A stretch of DNA of 64,000 bases, taken from NCBI GenBank assembly GCA_947396885.1, contig OX377206.1, positions 3,251,634 through 3,315,633 on the forward strand, given 5' to 3'. Source of the DNA: Heligmosomoides polygyrus polygyrus. Taxonomy: Eukaryota > Nematoda > Chromadorea > Rhabditida > Heligmosomidae. Each line of letters opens with the position of its first letter. The first letter of the stretch is position 1. A program made the translations under genes and the position numbers. Below are positions 57,501 to 60,330 of the stretch, piece by piece. The notes under the pieces are model-generated. The model made no database searches. It saw only the letters and a list, made by a program, of their open reading frames with translations, and was not told the origin of the DNA.

Positions 57501-59143
57501 CAATCGGAGAAGGTGCCGATCGTCACGTGCACCCAATTCCGGAATCCTGGTTCGGACTGTCACCTACTCCAATCAAGCCGTCTACGCTTCCAAGCTCAGT
57601 GAATTGGTACCAGACTTGTCTAGGAAGGATGAAACAATGACGTGTCCATAGGCCATCGCATGTCCTTTTAATGTCCAAATCGGCTCCACGACATCCCGCA
57701 CAAGTAAAATGCATGGCGCATCCCAAAGAGAACTGACTAGCGTCTAATAGACTACGGAAGGGACTACACTTACAACGCGACGCTGTGCATGAGAACGAGA
57801 GCTAAAGGATATCGATCAGGTTGAGCAGACGATCGATACCGATGGCTTTCAAGTCGTTCATAGTTTTCAATCTCAGTAGTAAAGCTGATGGAGAATACGA
57901 GCAATGGTGAACTGAATACATGTCCGTAAAGACCCTAACATTCTCAACAAATGTTATAAATCTAACAGCATATACAATGAAATGAAAGAATTGAAGATCA
58001 CTGTGATAATCTACCGCTATACTACAGAGACCATATGTTCAGGAAGAGTTAGGGACAAAGCGCAGCTTCCAGTAGCTGACAGAAACGGCTTTAGAAGACA
58101 GGAGAAGAAAACTTTCCGTTAACCCTATCTAGAATGCGCCACACATTCTGCTTCTGCAGGTAATCGTGGAGGCAAACTGAAAGCATAAATACTCTATACA
58201 ACGACTTGTAGAGGCCAGTCGATGAAGAGGTAAGTGTTCTAGATTTCCCAAACAGTTCAGTACCAATTTACCGACCTTGAAGGGCTGGAGGACTTGGTTG
58301 GCCTGAGCGGGCATAGAACCTGAAACCCTGATTCGGTGTATGCGGGAGTTGGCGCCTCCGTGGACTTCGATACCTACGCGAAGAATGGTATGGGAGGGGG
58401 AATTGGAACAACTCCGCAAGGGGGCCGGAGAGGAACTTCATTGATTCTTTGATCAGTAATATCCTAATCAGTAATACATTGGATACAAATAGATGCGCAG
58501 AAAATAAGGCTACTTTTAAGTAATTGATCAATAATAAAAAATAATTAAAGCATAACTAGCAAATAAAGGTAAGAACTACAAGGAAGGGAACAACTTACTG
58601 TTCGGCTGTGTCGACGGATCCACCACGACCAGAGACTCGACACCACGAATATTCTCGATCGTCTTGTAAGTGTTCTCACAGTCAGATTTCTCGCACAGAA
58701 TCAGTTCACCACGGAAGGAAGTCGACCACACGAAGTACGACTAGAAATGCAGATGCAGAAACATCCAGGAAGGGATCCTCTGAATGCGACGAAAACCAGC
58801 ACTCACCTTGAAGATGGTGAAGAACTGGATAGGATCGGTGTCGAAGAGTTGGGCGCACGACTCACGATGATATAGCTCACAGTACCAAATCTGGGACGAC
58901 TTCCTCTGCGTTCTGACGAAGTAGATTCGCCTTCCGTTCAGATCTAGAGTTAGTGAGGAGTACGTGACGTCCTTTGATGAAGTGACGGCCTGGTCCTGAA
59001 GAACGTCTCCTGATATGAAAGGGAGTGAGCGAGGTTAGGAGTTCAGAGAAGTGCTTACACTGTATGGATGTTTGTCATGGTGCTCGCCATTCATGAAGGA
59101 CTTCTCGATGCAGTTCGTTATGCCGTTCAGCCAGTACATGTTC
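6511..59143 (-). CDS. giant LDL-receptor-related protein (LRP/megalin family), 3' portion, about 40 exons
   Basis: Exons in transcript order (window coordinates): 59061-59143, 58807-59009, 58599-58740, 55344-55495, 55195-55278, 55012-55143, 52931-53026, 52513-52595, 49572-49691, 49449-49510, 43774-43869, 43632-43716, 43310-43382, 41962-42099, 41840-41909, 41517-41674, 41294-41450, 41086-41239, 38753-38947, 38540-38665, 36648-36739, 35208-35273, 34701-34841, 29015-29146, 28451-28584, 28287-28383, 28150-28209, 27161-27200 (weak), 26806-26945 (start unsure), 26668-26744, 25998-26118, 24510-24620, 15213-15306, 11416-11468, 9803-9956, 9626-9747, 9461-9527, 7590-7759, 7274-7385, 6511-6747. Phases agree at almost every junction. 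The product is a type I membrane endocytic/signalling receptor of about 1,540 residues in this window. C. elegans has two such genes, lrp-1 (moulting) and lrp-2 (vulval cell polarity); I cannot say which this matches. The junction into 26806-26945 does not fit in phase, so a small exon there may be missed. Confidence 0.9.
7760..9460. other. LRP intron, no feature recognised
   Basis: This intron separates exon 9461-9527 from 7590-7759. It is AT-moderate unique sequence. I see no gene, RNA or recognisable transposon in it. Confidence 0.5.
9626..9747 (-). CDS. LRP transmembrane exon
   Basis: The exon encodes a short juxtamembrane segment ([16 protein letters not shown]), then a hydrophobic helix [19 protein letters not shown], then CCFR, with the donor GTAAGT at the arginine. 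Hydrophobic length (about 20) and the Cys/Arg stop-transfer boundary fit a single type I membrane span. It enters in phase 0 from the last LDLa exon and leaves in phase 2. Confidence 0.9.
9803..24620 (-). CDS. three LDL-receptor class A repeats over four exons, just before the membrane
   Basis: Exons 24510-24620, 15213-15306, 11416-11468 and 9803-9956. The first repeat runs [15 protein letters not shown]...CDRVPDCA and finishes as [10 protein letters not shown] across the next junction. The second starts at that exon's [11 protein letters not shown] and finishes [17 protein letters not shown] in the 53-nt exon. The third is [11 protein letters not shown]...[22 protein letters not shown]...C. 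Each shows the six-cysteine spacing and the acidic calcium cage (C-x-DGSDE type). The introns are huge: 24509-15307 carries the gypsy element and 15212-11469 carries other repeats. For 9803-9956 I chose the acceptor at 9957, because only it keeps the LDLa frame. Confidence 0.88.
10314..10607 (-). mobile_element. tRNA-derived SINE, family A, copy 1
   Basis: The segment matches the other family A copies along its length (for example GACTTGCGGTGGCCAGCCGATGAACAAGTCAG and CCAGACAAGTCTGGTACCAATTC on the + strand). On the minus strand the head carries a degraded box A and a box B-like sequence, and the tail is a short GGATAAAGGA repeat at 10314-10330 (+). The flanks CATCCTTATAA and CATCCTAATAA look like an imperfect 11-bp target duplication. 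Confidence 0.75.
11600..11800. repeat. fragment of the 47-49 kb repeat family
   Basis: It shares the order of blocks seen at 47.3-48.7 kb: GAGATACGCCTC, a GCGGGCAA-like block, a TATGGGATGTTGTTTCAGCAG unit start, GATTCAGAAG and then CCACTAAGGGG. It is one short, diverged copy inside an LRP intron. The GC-rich stretch that follows to about 11970 has overlapping open frames that I do not regard as genes. Confidence 0.6.
12010..13218. other. LRP intron segment, nothing recognised
   Basis: AT-rich unique sequence with no convincing exon, RNA gene or inverted repeat. Confidence 0.45.
13283..13442. mobile_element. PIF/Harbinger-like MITE, 160 bp, TTA target duplication
   Basis: Terminal inverted repeats run inward as TTATACTCCCGCGGGAGC and CCGCGGA from a GGC(C) end. 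TTA flanks the element at 13280-13282 and 13443-13445. A second copy in opposite orientation lies at 44558-44718. Trinucleotide TWA duplications are typical of PIF/Harbinger. It has no coding capacity. Confidence 0.8.
13537..13668. repeat. large imperfect palindrome
   Basis: The left arm (13554-13585) CTGCCAATTTCTGACCCAAC and following bases pair with the right arm ending TTGGGTCAGAAATTGGCAG at 13650, with about one mismatch in 32. The inner hairpin is GCCAGCTAGAGCTGGC. Weaker complementarity extends outward to about 13537 and 13668. Confidence 0.8.
13664..13744. repeat. 28-bp tandem repeat, about 2.9 copies
   Basis: The unit GTCATGAATCAGAAACAAAA plus GCTTTGGC occurs at 28-bp spacing, nearly identical between copies, inside the 13219-13834 element. 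Confidence 0.85.
13850..15165 (+). repeat. long dispersed repeat, related to 47.3-49.2 kb
   Basis: Several ordered blocks match the 47-49 kb region: ACTGCGCGCGTTTCTGAGC, GGACCACTAAGGGGTGG, CAGGAAGGAAAGGAACAAC, GTACTGCGCAGCACAAACCA, GTACCGAAGTGGTGAA, GGCTTGATGCCGAT and GATGTTAGCGAATTTTA. It ends with the hairpin GACACACCGTTAGGCGTGTC near 15067-15091. Collinearity over more than 700 bp makes this one mobile family. Purine-rich GGGACCAG/GGAAGG runs fill the middle. No transposase or polymerase is visible. The open frames on the minus strand at 14389-14819 are low-complexity. Confidence 0.75.
15727..16011 (+). repeat. gypsy 5' LTR
   Basis: It runs from TGTAACG to ACGCGACA. A TATA-like CATAAAAGGC lies at 15841 and a poly(A) signal AATAAAG near 15914. 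The piece 15872-15905 is inverted relative to the 3' LTR. Elsewhere the two LTRs differ by several percent to about 15 percent by eye. Confidence 0.88.
16286..17908 (+). pseudogene. gypsy gag (capsid and nucleocapsid) with an internal stop
   Basis: One reading frame runs from ATG at 16286, is interrupted by TAA at 17096-17098 immediately followed by ATG, and ends at TAG 17906-17908. The second half contains the retrotransposon capsid-like region and one CCHC zinc knuckle C-x2-C-x4-H-x4-C ([14 protein letters not shown], about 17770-17812), followed by a Lys-rich tail. It would package the element RNA. The two-ORF layout could be original or decay. The frame continues past the second stop into the protease. 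Confidence 0.85.
17909..18696 (+). pseudogene. gypsy aspartic protease and linker
   Basis: In the same frame as gag, past its stop, the retropepsin signature [12 protein letters not shown] appears at about 18001-18036, with the catalytic Asp-Thr-Gly intact. The frame ends at TAG 18206-18208. The linker continues in another frame at 18217-18696, so there is at least one frameshift. There is no separate start: expression in a live relative would be from a gag-pol polyprotein. Confidence 0.85.
18760..19720 (+). pseudogene. gypsy reverse transcriptase, interrupted by a SINE and a stop
   Basis: The palm region reads to LRLCVD at 19030. It is then interrupted by the SINE and resumes with [11 protein letters not shown] at about 19330, followed by the motifs [18 protein letters not shown] and [16 protein letters not shown]. 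At the catalytic LDD box the preceding codon is a TAA stop (19627-19629). The reading then shifts frame at about 19720 before the connection domain. So this copy cannot make polymerase. Confidence 0.88.
19032..19326 (-). mobile_element. tRNA-derived SINE, family A, copy 2, inserted in gypsy RT
   Basis: The insertion is bounded by the exact direct repeat CTATGCGTAGACTA at 19018-19031 and 19327-19340 (14 bp). The element lies in minus orientation: its tail is the short repeat AAAGGGTAAAGGGTAAAGG on the + strand at the left, and its box A/box B head is at the right. The body is very similar to the copies at 46.2 and 56.8 kb. The long exact duplication and tail are typical of LINE-driven retroposition. 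Confidence 0.93.
19743..21399 (+). pseudogene. gypsy RNase H and integrase
   Basis: The frame 19743-21287 holds the RT connection ([16 protein letters not shown]), RNase H ([44 protein letters not shown]) and integrase. The integrase zinc-binding region ends CRECLCH, and its core has [10 protein letters not shown]. Where gypsy integrases carry the first catalytic Asp, this copy reads VVGIN, an Asn. A frameshift near 21220 moves the glutamate-containing segment TERFNRTL into another frame (to 21399). The integrase is therefore both frameshifted and probably catalytically dead. Confidence 0.88.
21415..23239 (+). pseudogene. gypsy integrase C-terminus plus an extra unassigned domain
   Basis: The first part continues the integrase C-terminal region ([22 protein letters not shown], a typical GPY/F-type module). 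Beyond about residue 130 the reading goes on for roughly 450 residues over two frames (21415-22614, then about 22529-23239). Blocks such as [13 protein letters not shown] and [13 protein letters not shown] are followed by a strongly basic Arg/His/Asp-rich end ([17 protein letters not shown]). I do not recognise this part. It has no signal peptide or membrane helix, so it is not an obvious envelope gene. It could be a nucleic-acid-binding addition or captured host sequence. Confidence 0.7.
23285..23582 (+). repeat. gypsy 3' LTR
   Basis: It runs from TGTAACG to ACGCGACA, 13 bp longer than the 5' copy. It has TATA-like CTATAAAAGGC at about 23405 and AATAAAG at about 23482. Segment 23438-23472 is the reverse complement of 15872-15905 of the other LTR. 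Confidence 0.88.
24621..25997. other. LRP intron, no element recognised
   Basis: The sequence between the EGF exon 25998-26118 and the LDLa exon 24510-24620 contains a G homopolymer at about 25591-25604 and otherwise unique DNA. No further exon is needed: the phase-2 end of one exon and the one-base start of the next make an Asn codon. Confidence 0.55.
25998..26118 (-). CDS. LRP EGF-like domain preceding the LDLa repeats
   Basis: The exon encodes [19 protein letters not shown], then a Lys-rich turn, then [13 protein letters not shown]. The C-x4-C-x3-C ... C-x-C spacing and the CPLGY box are the usual signature of EGF modules that follow YWTD propellers. It joins 26668-26744 upstream (phase 1) and 24510-24620 downstream (phase 2). 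Confidence 0.87.
26668..36739 (-). CDS. LRP YWTD beta-propeller, fourth in the window
   Basis: Exons 36648-36739 ([18 protein letters not shown]), 35208-35273, 34701-34841 ([21 protein letters not shown]), 29015-29146 ([15 protein letters not shown]), 28451-28584, 28287-28383 ([11 protein letters not shown] across a junction), 28150-28209 ([12 protein letters not shown]), 27161-27200, 26806-26945 and 26668-26744. Blade motifs are more diverged than in the other propellers (IFWIDA is the best YWTD equivalent). Phases agree as far as 27161-27200. The acceptors of 28451-28584 (28585 preferred, 28589 possible) and of 26806-26945 are uncertain. Confidence 0.75.
27201..28149. other. LRP intron, AT-rich, nothing recognised
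   Basis: AT-rich unique sequence with no support for exons or RNAs. Confidence 0.45.
29996..30054. repeat. perfect 25-bp inverted repeat with 9-nt loop
   Basis: The left arm 29996-30020 (ACGCATTGCGTCGAAGATCT and TACCA) is exactly complementary to 30030-30054. The loop is AGATCATTA. It stands only 18 bp from the start of the foldback at 30073, so it may be a remnant of another insertion. There are no coding or terminator signals around it. Confidence 0.9.
30073..31529. mobile_element. long foldback element, 1.46 kb, TAA target duplication, tRNA-like segments in the arms
   Basis: It begins CCAGGGAATGCCGTCAGC and ends with the inverse, GCTTACGGCATTCCCTGG. TAA flanks both ends (30070-30072 and 31530-31532). 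The arms (about 30073-30785 and 30920-31529) are complementary over most of their length. Each arm carries a tRNA-like piece: GGCGCAATGGTAGGGTGCTC (box A-like) followed by GGTTCGGTCCC (box B) at 30310-30370, with its inverse near 31250-31310. A block ending GAATCTGACATCCGTTTTTC is repeated. Open frames across the arms follow the repeat and are not called as genes. Confidence 0.82.
31536..33104. other. LRP intron segment, nothing recognised
   Basis: Unique, AT-moderate DNA without recognisable exons or elements. It lies in the intron between exons 34701-34841 and 29015-29146. Confidence 0.45.
33105..33960 (+). pseudogene. RTE-type LINE fragment, internally deleted
   Basis: The + strand shows ordered pieces of an RTE reverse transcriptase and C-terminal region in several frames: [38 protein letters not shown], then after a gap [15 protein letters not shown]-like, a [15 protein letters not shown] segment, and finally KIRWAG-, DVKRTAGRP- and [18 protein letters not shown] blocks to about 33935. 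Stops and frame changes are frequent, and the central reverse transcriptase with its catalytic box is missing. Family assignment is from remembered similarity. Confidence 0.75.
34314..34406. mobile_element. palindromic MITE, about 93 bp
   Basis: The arms AGATGCCGAGCGAC and GTCGCTCGGCGTCT close a hairpin whose inner sequence (TATAGTGGCC ... TTTTGCCACTATA) resembles the core of the 5955-6089 element. It has no coding capacity. Confidence 0.7.
34905..35148. repeat. two GC-rich nested hairpins with the CCGGCTTCGCCGG motif
   Basis: At 35072-35148 GCTACGGATGCTTC pairs with GAAGCATCCGTAGC, enclosing CCCAGCG/CGCTGGG and then GCCGGCTTCGCCGGC. A related structure at 34910-34950 (TCCAGCGTCGG ... CGCCGGCGCTGGA) is followed by more GCCGGGT/CGCCGG repeats. 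Base composition is sharply GC-rich against AT-rich neighbours. It sits directly beside LRP exon 34701-34841. Confidence 0.75.
35498..36125 (-). pseudogene. RTE-like LINE, 3' end of reverse transcriptase ORF
   Basis: Reading minus from about 36120: [17 protein letters not shown], then [14 protein letters not shown] and RMLRWAVDG, and after a one-frame shift near 35800 [19 protein letters not shown] and [13 protein letters not shown], ending at TAG near 35498. These are the conserved thumb/C-terminal blocks of LINEs of the RTE/craniofacial-development-protein-like group. It is 5'-truncated, as LINE copies usually are. It lies between LRP exons 36648-36739 and 35208-35273. Confidence 0.82.
36330..36580. 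repeat. TTCGAATA-rich cluster
   Basis: About 250 bp contain some twenty ATTCGA/TCGAAT hexamers on both strands (ATTCGAACATCGAA, AGTCGAATACTATTCGAAAA, TCGAATATTCGAACGAACG). Spacing is irregular, unlike a microsatellite. It sits 70-320 bp from LRP exon 36648-36739, inside the following intron. Confidence 0.75.
36993..38370. mobile_element. PIF/Harbinger-like element, 1.38 kb, TAA target duplication
   Basis: Both ends read GGCCTATGTTATACTTCGGC inward, flanked by TAA at 36990-36992 and 38371-38373. The GACGTCGGCGACG-rich sub-terminal parts are also inverted copies (GTCGCCACAGACGCGT on the left against ACGCGTCTGTGGCGAC on the right), which supports one element rather than two. The right arm contains a further GCTGCTACGCAGTGCGTAGCAGC hairpin and an internal GAAGTATAAC end, probably a nested MITE. 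No transposase is visible. It lies in the LRP intron between 38540-38665 and 36648-36739. Confidence 0.7.
37500..37720. repeat. fragment related to the mariner-like MITE at 60.3-61.3 kb
   Basis: AAACACAAATCAAAAGATAGG, CACTTTGTAAAGAG, GTAAAATGCAAGATAACAGA and CGAGTGCATGGCGCAGTC match the right arm of the 60331-61271 element in the same order. It is a partial, diverged copy nested in the PIF-like element. Confidence 0.65.
38540..38665 (-). CDS. LRP EGF-like domain between propellers three and four
   Basis: The exon encodes [18 protein letters not shown], then [14 protein letters not shown] and LLCK. Cys spacing C-x6-C-x3-C ... C-x-C ... C fits the LRP EGF module. Junction codons are Asp (upstream) and Ala (downstream), both in phase. 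Confidence 0.87.
38753..42099 (-). CDS. LRP YWTD beta-propeller, third in the window
   Basis: It starts in the EGF exon 41962-42099 ([20 protein letters not shown]) and continues through 41840-41909 ([20 protein letters not shown]), 41517-41674 ([16 protein letters not shown]), 41294-41450 ([33 protein letters not shown]), 41086-41239 ([16 protein letters not shown]) and 38753-38947 ([16 protein letters not shown]). Five to six blades are recognisable. All junctions are in phase. Confidence 0.9.
39209..39360. mobile_element. PIF-like MITE, 152 bp, TTA target duplication
   Basis: The ends AGGCTGTTCATACTTCG and GAGGTATGAACAGGCCC are inverted, with TTA at 39206-39208 and 39361-39363. The arms continue as GAGCGATTGGTCGGCCGG against CCGGCCGATCAATCGCTC. 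It is a non-coding foldback and lies about 40 bp from the next element. Confidence 0.8.
39402..40448. mobile_element. TIR element, 1,047 bp with perfect 43-bp inverted ends
   Basis: The left end 39402-39444 begins ACAGTATTATAAAAATCCGA and is exactly complementary to 40406-40448. TA follows the right end, but GA precedes CAG on the left, so a TA duplication is possible only if one copy has mutated. Open frames inside (up to about 106 codons) do not look like a transposase. The perfect ends suggest a fairly recent, non-autonomous member. Confidence 0.85.
40449..41085. other. LRP intron segment with a divergent TIR-like piece
   Basis: Sequence at about 40450-40550 resembles the ends of the 50034-51601 element (CTTGTAGGCCATC, TGCAGCTACTGGATAGTCC, AAAAACGGCAAAAATTGCC). 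Nothing else is recognisable. Confidence 0.4.
41962..43382 (-). CDS. LRP EGF-like domain between propellers two and three, split by an intron
   Basis: Exon 43310-43382 encodes [21 protein letters not shown] and ends two bases into a Ser codon that is completed by exon 41962-42099 ([22 protein letters not shown]). Together they give the six-cysteine EGF with the [14 protein letters not shown] end seen in LRP proteins. The intron 42100-43309 holds an RTE fragment. Confidence 0.9.
42640..42965 (+). pseudogene. RTE-type LINE C-terminal fragment
   Basis: The blocks [46 protein letters not shown] and [11 protein letters not shown] (the last frameshifted) match the same C-terminal region as the copy at 33.7-33.95 k, in the same orientation. 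It is a truncated, dead copy in an LRP intron. Confidence 0.8.
43632..55278 (-). CDS. LRP YWTD beta-propeller, second in the window
   Basis: Exons 55195-55278 ([16 protein letters not shown]), 55012-55143 ([19 protein letters not shown]), 52931-53026 ([18 protein letters not shown]), 52513-52595, 49572-49691 ([15 protein letters not shown]), 49449-49510 ([10 protein letters not shown]), 43774-43869 ([16 protein letters not shown]) and 43632-43716. At least four clear YWTD blades are present. The donor of 52513-52595 could be 52508 (better consensus) or 52512 (keeps phase). The acceptor of 43774-43869 was placed at 43870 because it gives the expected RTRVVNIS join. Confidence 0.9.
44215..44310 (+). 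mobile_element. tRNA-derived SINE head, family B
   Basis: Box A-like GTGGCGCAGTGGGTAGG is followed 45-50 nt later by box B GGTTCGACTCTCC and then GTAGGTTCTTCTTGGGAAGG. A similar head appears on the other strand at 45.2 kb and in the centre of the 23.7-kb foldback. There is no clean cloverleaf, so it is not called as a tRNA gene. Confidence 0.65.
44558..44718. mobile_element. PIF/Harbinger-like MITE, 161 bp, TTA target duplication
   Basis: It is the same element as 13283-13442 in the opposite orientation: inverted ends GATATACTCCCGCGGGAGC and GCTCCCGCGGGAGTATAAC, with a shared interior (CGATTGGCCAGGTGAGGAG in the other copy). TTA flanks at 44555-44557 and 44719-44721. Confidence 0.85.
45020..45258 (-). 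mobile_element. tRNA-derived SINE, family B, minus strand
   Basis: On the minus strand GTGGTGGCACAGTAGGTAG (box A-like) is followed by GTGGTTCGACTACCC (box B) and a body toward 45020. The spacing is as in the 44.2-kb copy. Overlapping open frames on both strands have no other support. Confidence 0.55.
45460..47110. mobile_element. foldback element with about 330-bp arms, carrying a nested SINE
   Basis: The arm at about 45460-45800 is inverted at about 46785-47110. Matching blocks are CACGCTCCCGTGG, CCTCCTAGC, CTCATCGMGAAGCGG, GTGTCAC and a CATCTCC-GTA ... CATCGAATGAG run. A further tandem copy of the inner block lies at 45880-46060. The family A SINE at 46211-46510 sits between the arms with its own 13-bp duplication, so it is younger. 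No coding sequence is recognised. Confidence 0.65.
46211..46510 (+). mobile_element. tRNA-derived SINE, family A, copy 3 (reference copy)
   Basis: It is flanked by the exact 13-bp repeat TAAGACTGAACAG (46198-46210 and 46511-46523). The head GGGGGCGTGGAGCGCAGTCGG carries box A, and a box B-like GATTCGGATTTCC follows about 50 nt later. The tail is CCGTCCTTTATCCTTTT. At about 300 bp it shows the whole family layout: tRNA-like head, unique body, short pyrimidine-rich repeat tail. Confidence 0.92.
47280..48620. repeat. tandem and palindromic repeat field, 179-bp period
   Basis: Unit starts (ACATGGGATGTTGTTACAGCAG or variants) lie at about 47398, 47577, 47756, 48038, 48257 and 48518. The first intervals are exactly 179 bp. 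Each unit has a GCGCGCGTTTCTGAGTG block, a GAATCCAGAA block and the palindrome TCGTCGTACGACGA. Between units lie large palindromes, for example 47965-48048, where CCCATGTTGAACGG and CCGTTCAACATGGG enclose AGGTACGC-CTCT-GCGTACCT. 47283-47323 is a further hairpin (GCGTATCTCA ... TGAGATACGC). Open frames on both strands follow the repeat; 179 is not a multiple of three. Confidence 0.85.
48621..49170 (+). repeat. second half of the dispersed repeat, ending in a hairpin
   Basis: It is collinear with 14380-15110: GGACCACTAAGGGGTGG, a GGACCAGGAAGGTGGGGG run, GTACTGCGCAGCACAAACCA, GTACCGAAGTGGTGAACG and GATGTTAGCGAATTTTA. The end is a double hairpin, CAAGTGC-GA-GACACGCC-GTTA-GGCGTGTC-GGA-GCACTTG (about 49133-49166). 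Confidence 0.78.
49755..50000 (-). mobile_element. tRNA-derived SINE, family A, degraded copy 4
   Basis: Order and content match the family (CGCCACCCATTCTACTTCCACGGGAT, AGTGACTTGCAATGGC, AAGACAAGTCTGCACCAATT, GGCCTGGGAGGG), with many substitutions and a small internal change. The head is mostly lost. It ends at the edge of the mariner derivative. Confidence 0.7.
50034..51601. mobile_element. TIR element, about 1.57 kb, nested in the mariner left end
   Basis: Inverted arms of about 170 bp: left 50034-50205 (ACAAGGGAAGCCCATGAACT, GCATCGGACGAGG, CTACGGGCCACTG) and right 51430-51601. TA lies on both sides (50032-50033, 51601-51602), and removing the element restores the continuity of the mariner terminal repeat. 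The interior includes a tRNA-like SINE head at 51.1-51.3 kb. No transposase is seen. Confidence 0.8.
51100..51295 (-). mobile_element. tRNA-derived SINE-like head, family C
   Basis: On the minus strand ATGGCCGAGTGGGTAGCG (box A-like) is followed by GAGGGTTCGTTTCCGG (box B) and then non-tRNA sequence. The spacing (about 45 nt) fits a pol III promoter. The acceptor stem does not close, so I do not call a functional tRNA. Confidence 0.55.
53027..55011. other. LRP intron, nothing recognised
   Basis: Unique sequence with short open frames only. No exon is required here: the exons on each side join in phase 0. Confidence 0.5.
55344..55495 (-). CDS. LRP EGF-like domain between propellers one and two
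   Basis: The exon encodes [20 protein letters not shown], then [19 protein letters not shown]. This is the textbook LRP/LDLR EGF signature (NGGCSHxC ... CxCPxGxxLxxDxxTC) that caps a YWTD propeller. Phases join to Arg upstream and directly to ILFISAV downstream. Confidence 0.95.
56294..56333. repeat. perfect 19-bp inverted repeat with 2-nt loop
   Basis: TGGTGAATCGCTAGCGGAT, then AG, then its exact complement to 56333. A second GGTGAATCAG precedes it. Thermodynamically it is a very strong hairpin with no T run, so it is unlikely to be a terminator. It lies in an LRP intron. Confidence 0.9.
56575..56633 (+). other. tRNA-like sequence without a D arm
   Basis: A seven-pair acceptor-like stem (TGTAAGA with TCTTACG), an anticodon-like stem-loop TCTGC-CCGGAAA-GCAGA and a T-loop-like GGGTTCAAATCCC occur in the right order. 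The D arm is missing and U33 is replaced by C. It is most likely a tRNA-derived relic or SINE head rather than a working tRNA. Confidence 0.4.
56760..57094 (-). mobile_element. tRNA-derived SINE, family A, copy 5
   Basis: It is flanked by AAGCTAAATA (56750-56759 and 57095-57104). The GGATAAGGATAAAGG tail is at the left on the + strand, and the head (inverse of GGGGCGCAGTCGGAGGAAG) is near 57040. It carries some 40 bp of extra sequence beyond the usual head. Confidence 0.88.
57488..57745 (+). mobile_element. tRNA-derived SINE, family A, copy 6
   Basis: The head GGCGCGTGGTAGCGCAATCGG with box A, then GGTTCGGACTGTCACC as box B, and the body to GCATGGCGCATCCCAAAGAG at about 57730 follow the family order. 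I could not see a target duplication. Confidence 0.8.
58118..58380 (-). mobile_element. tRNA-derived SINE, family A, copy 7
   Basis: The inverse orientation shows AGAATGCGCCACACATTCTGC, GTAGAGGCCAGTCGATGAAG, CAGTACCAATTTACCGACC and GGCCTGAGCGGGCATAGAACC in family order, with a worn box A. It is one of the more diverged copies. It lies next to LRP exon 58599-58740. Confidence 0.72.
58599..59143 (-). CDS. LRP YWTD beta-propeller, first in the window (C-terminal part)
   Basis: Exons 59061-59143 ([20 protein letters not shown]), 58807-59009 ([20 protein letters not shown], then [12 protein letters not shown]) and 58599-58740 ([20 protein letters not shown], then [12 protein letters not shown]). 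The YWLN, IYFV and YFVW boxes are blade equivalents. All three joins are in phase. The exon at 59061 needs a preceding exon ending in phase 2, which I could not find up to 64000. Confidence 0.88.
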
Positions 59144-60330
59144 CTGAACACATAATTGGGATATATCCTAGTCGGGGGGGGGGGGGGGCGAATCGATAAA
59201 AAAGCGAAACAAACACGAACAATGTGGTTGCGCCTTGTTAAAAAATCGCAGAGGGAAAATCGCACTTTTCAAATACAAGCCTTCTTGTCTGCTTTCATGT
59301 CTGTTGGAGCATTAAGGCAAAGTAGTATGAGTCAGATAGAAAGCGTAAAAATAGATTTACAAAACAAGTGTTCAGTGCTGGTTTAATCGAAGTTTCTTAT
59401 CCTGAAAGACTGGCTCCGCTCGCCACTACATGTTATCACATTGACGAATTACCTATGATCAAAGCCTTGCTTTTAGAATAGTTAATGATCACCTGGATAT
59501 TAATGAAAATGAACTCTTCATTTCGTCCTCATTCAACGAATTACCAGAGGGCATAATTTTACAATTCAATCGCAAAAACCGCACTCAAAAAAATCAAGAA
59601 CCTTTTTCGGCTCGTGCTAAGAAAATTTGGAATTAGGCTCCCCTATCAGTCCTCAATTCTTCGCCAAAAACCTTCAACAGCAAATTAGAAAATTTCCTTC
59701 AACATAAAGGACATTTCTGTGCAATCCCTGTCAGGGAAGAGGGGGGAGGCCATCCATTTCAACTTCTATAGAAATGCAACATGCACCACAACATATGAAT
59801 ATGTATAAATATGCTTACATTATTCATTCATGTCCTTCCAATACCAAAATCAGCTTTCTAAACTGCTTTCCTAATCGGGGGGAGGGAGTAATGAAAACAG
59901 CAAATTGAACAGAAACCTGTGACAATTACAATACTATAAAACCACGAAAACACGTTAAAGCAACGTTATTACCTTAATCAATTAGTGCATAGCGGTTTGC
60001 GATTTCTTTCCAAACCAAATAGAGTTTTGGATCACAACCGTGCTGCCGTGCATAGCGCCCCCCCCCCCCCCCCTCCTGCACCGTGCATAGTTCCATATTC
60101 AAACTTTTTCAATGTTTCAGCGGAACGCTAGGACATTTCCAAGGAGGGGATCAGGTAAGTTAAGGCATTCATATGTTGTATTGCATGTTGTATGTACACA
60201 TGCGTAGCTATCGTTAACAACTCATAATGGACTGCCCCCCCCCCCCCCCCCCCCCGACAGGGATTGCACCGACATTTCTGAAGTTAACTACAAGTTTTTT
60301 TAAAGTTAGATGATATTTCGTTTGAATATA
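59144..60330. other. LRP intron or upstream region, low-information
   Basis: It contains G/C homopolymers near 59166-59179, 60058-60073 and 60235-60255. The short inverted pair GGACATTTCTGTGCAATCCC (about 59720) and GGGATTGCACCGACATTTC (about 60262) suggests a further decayed element. A long but isolated open stretch at 59400-59780 has no recognisable family. Confidence 0.4.
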
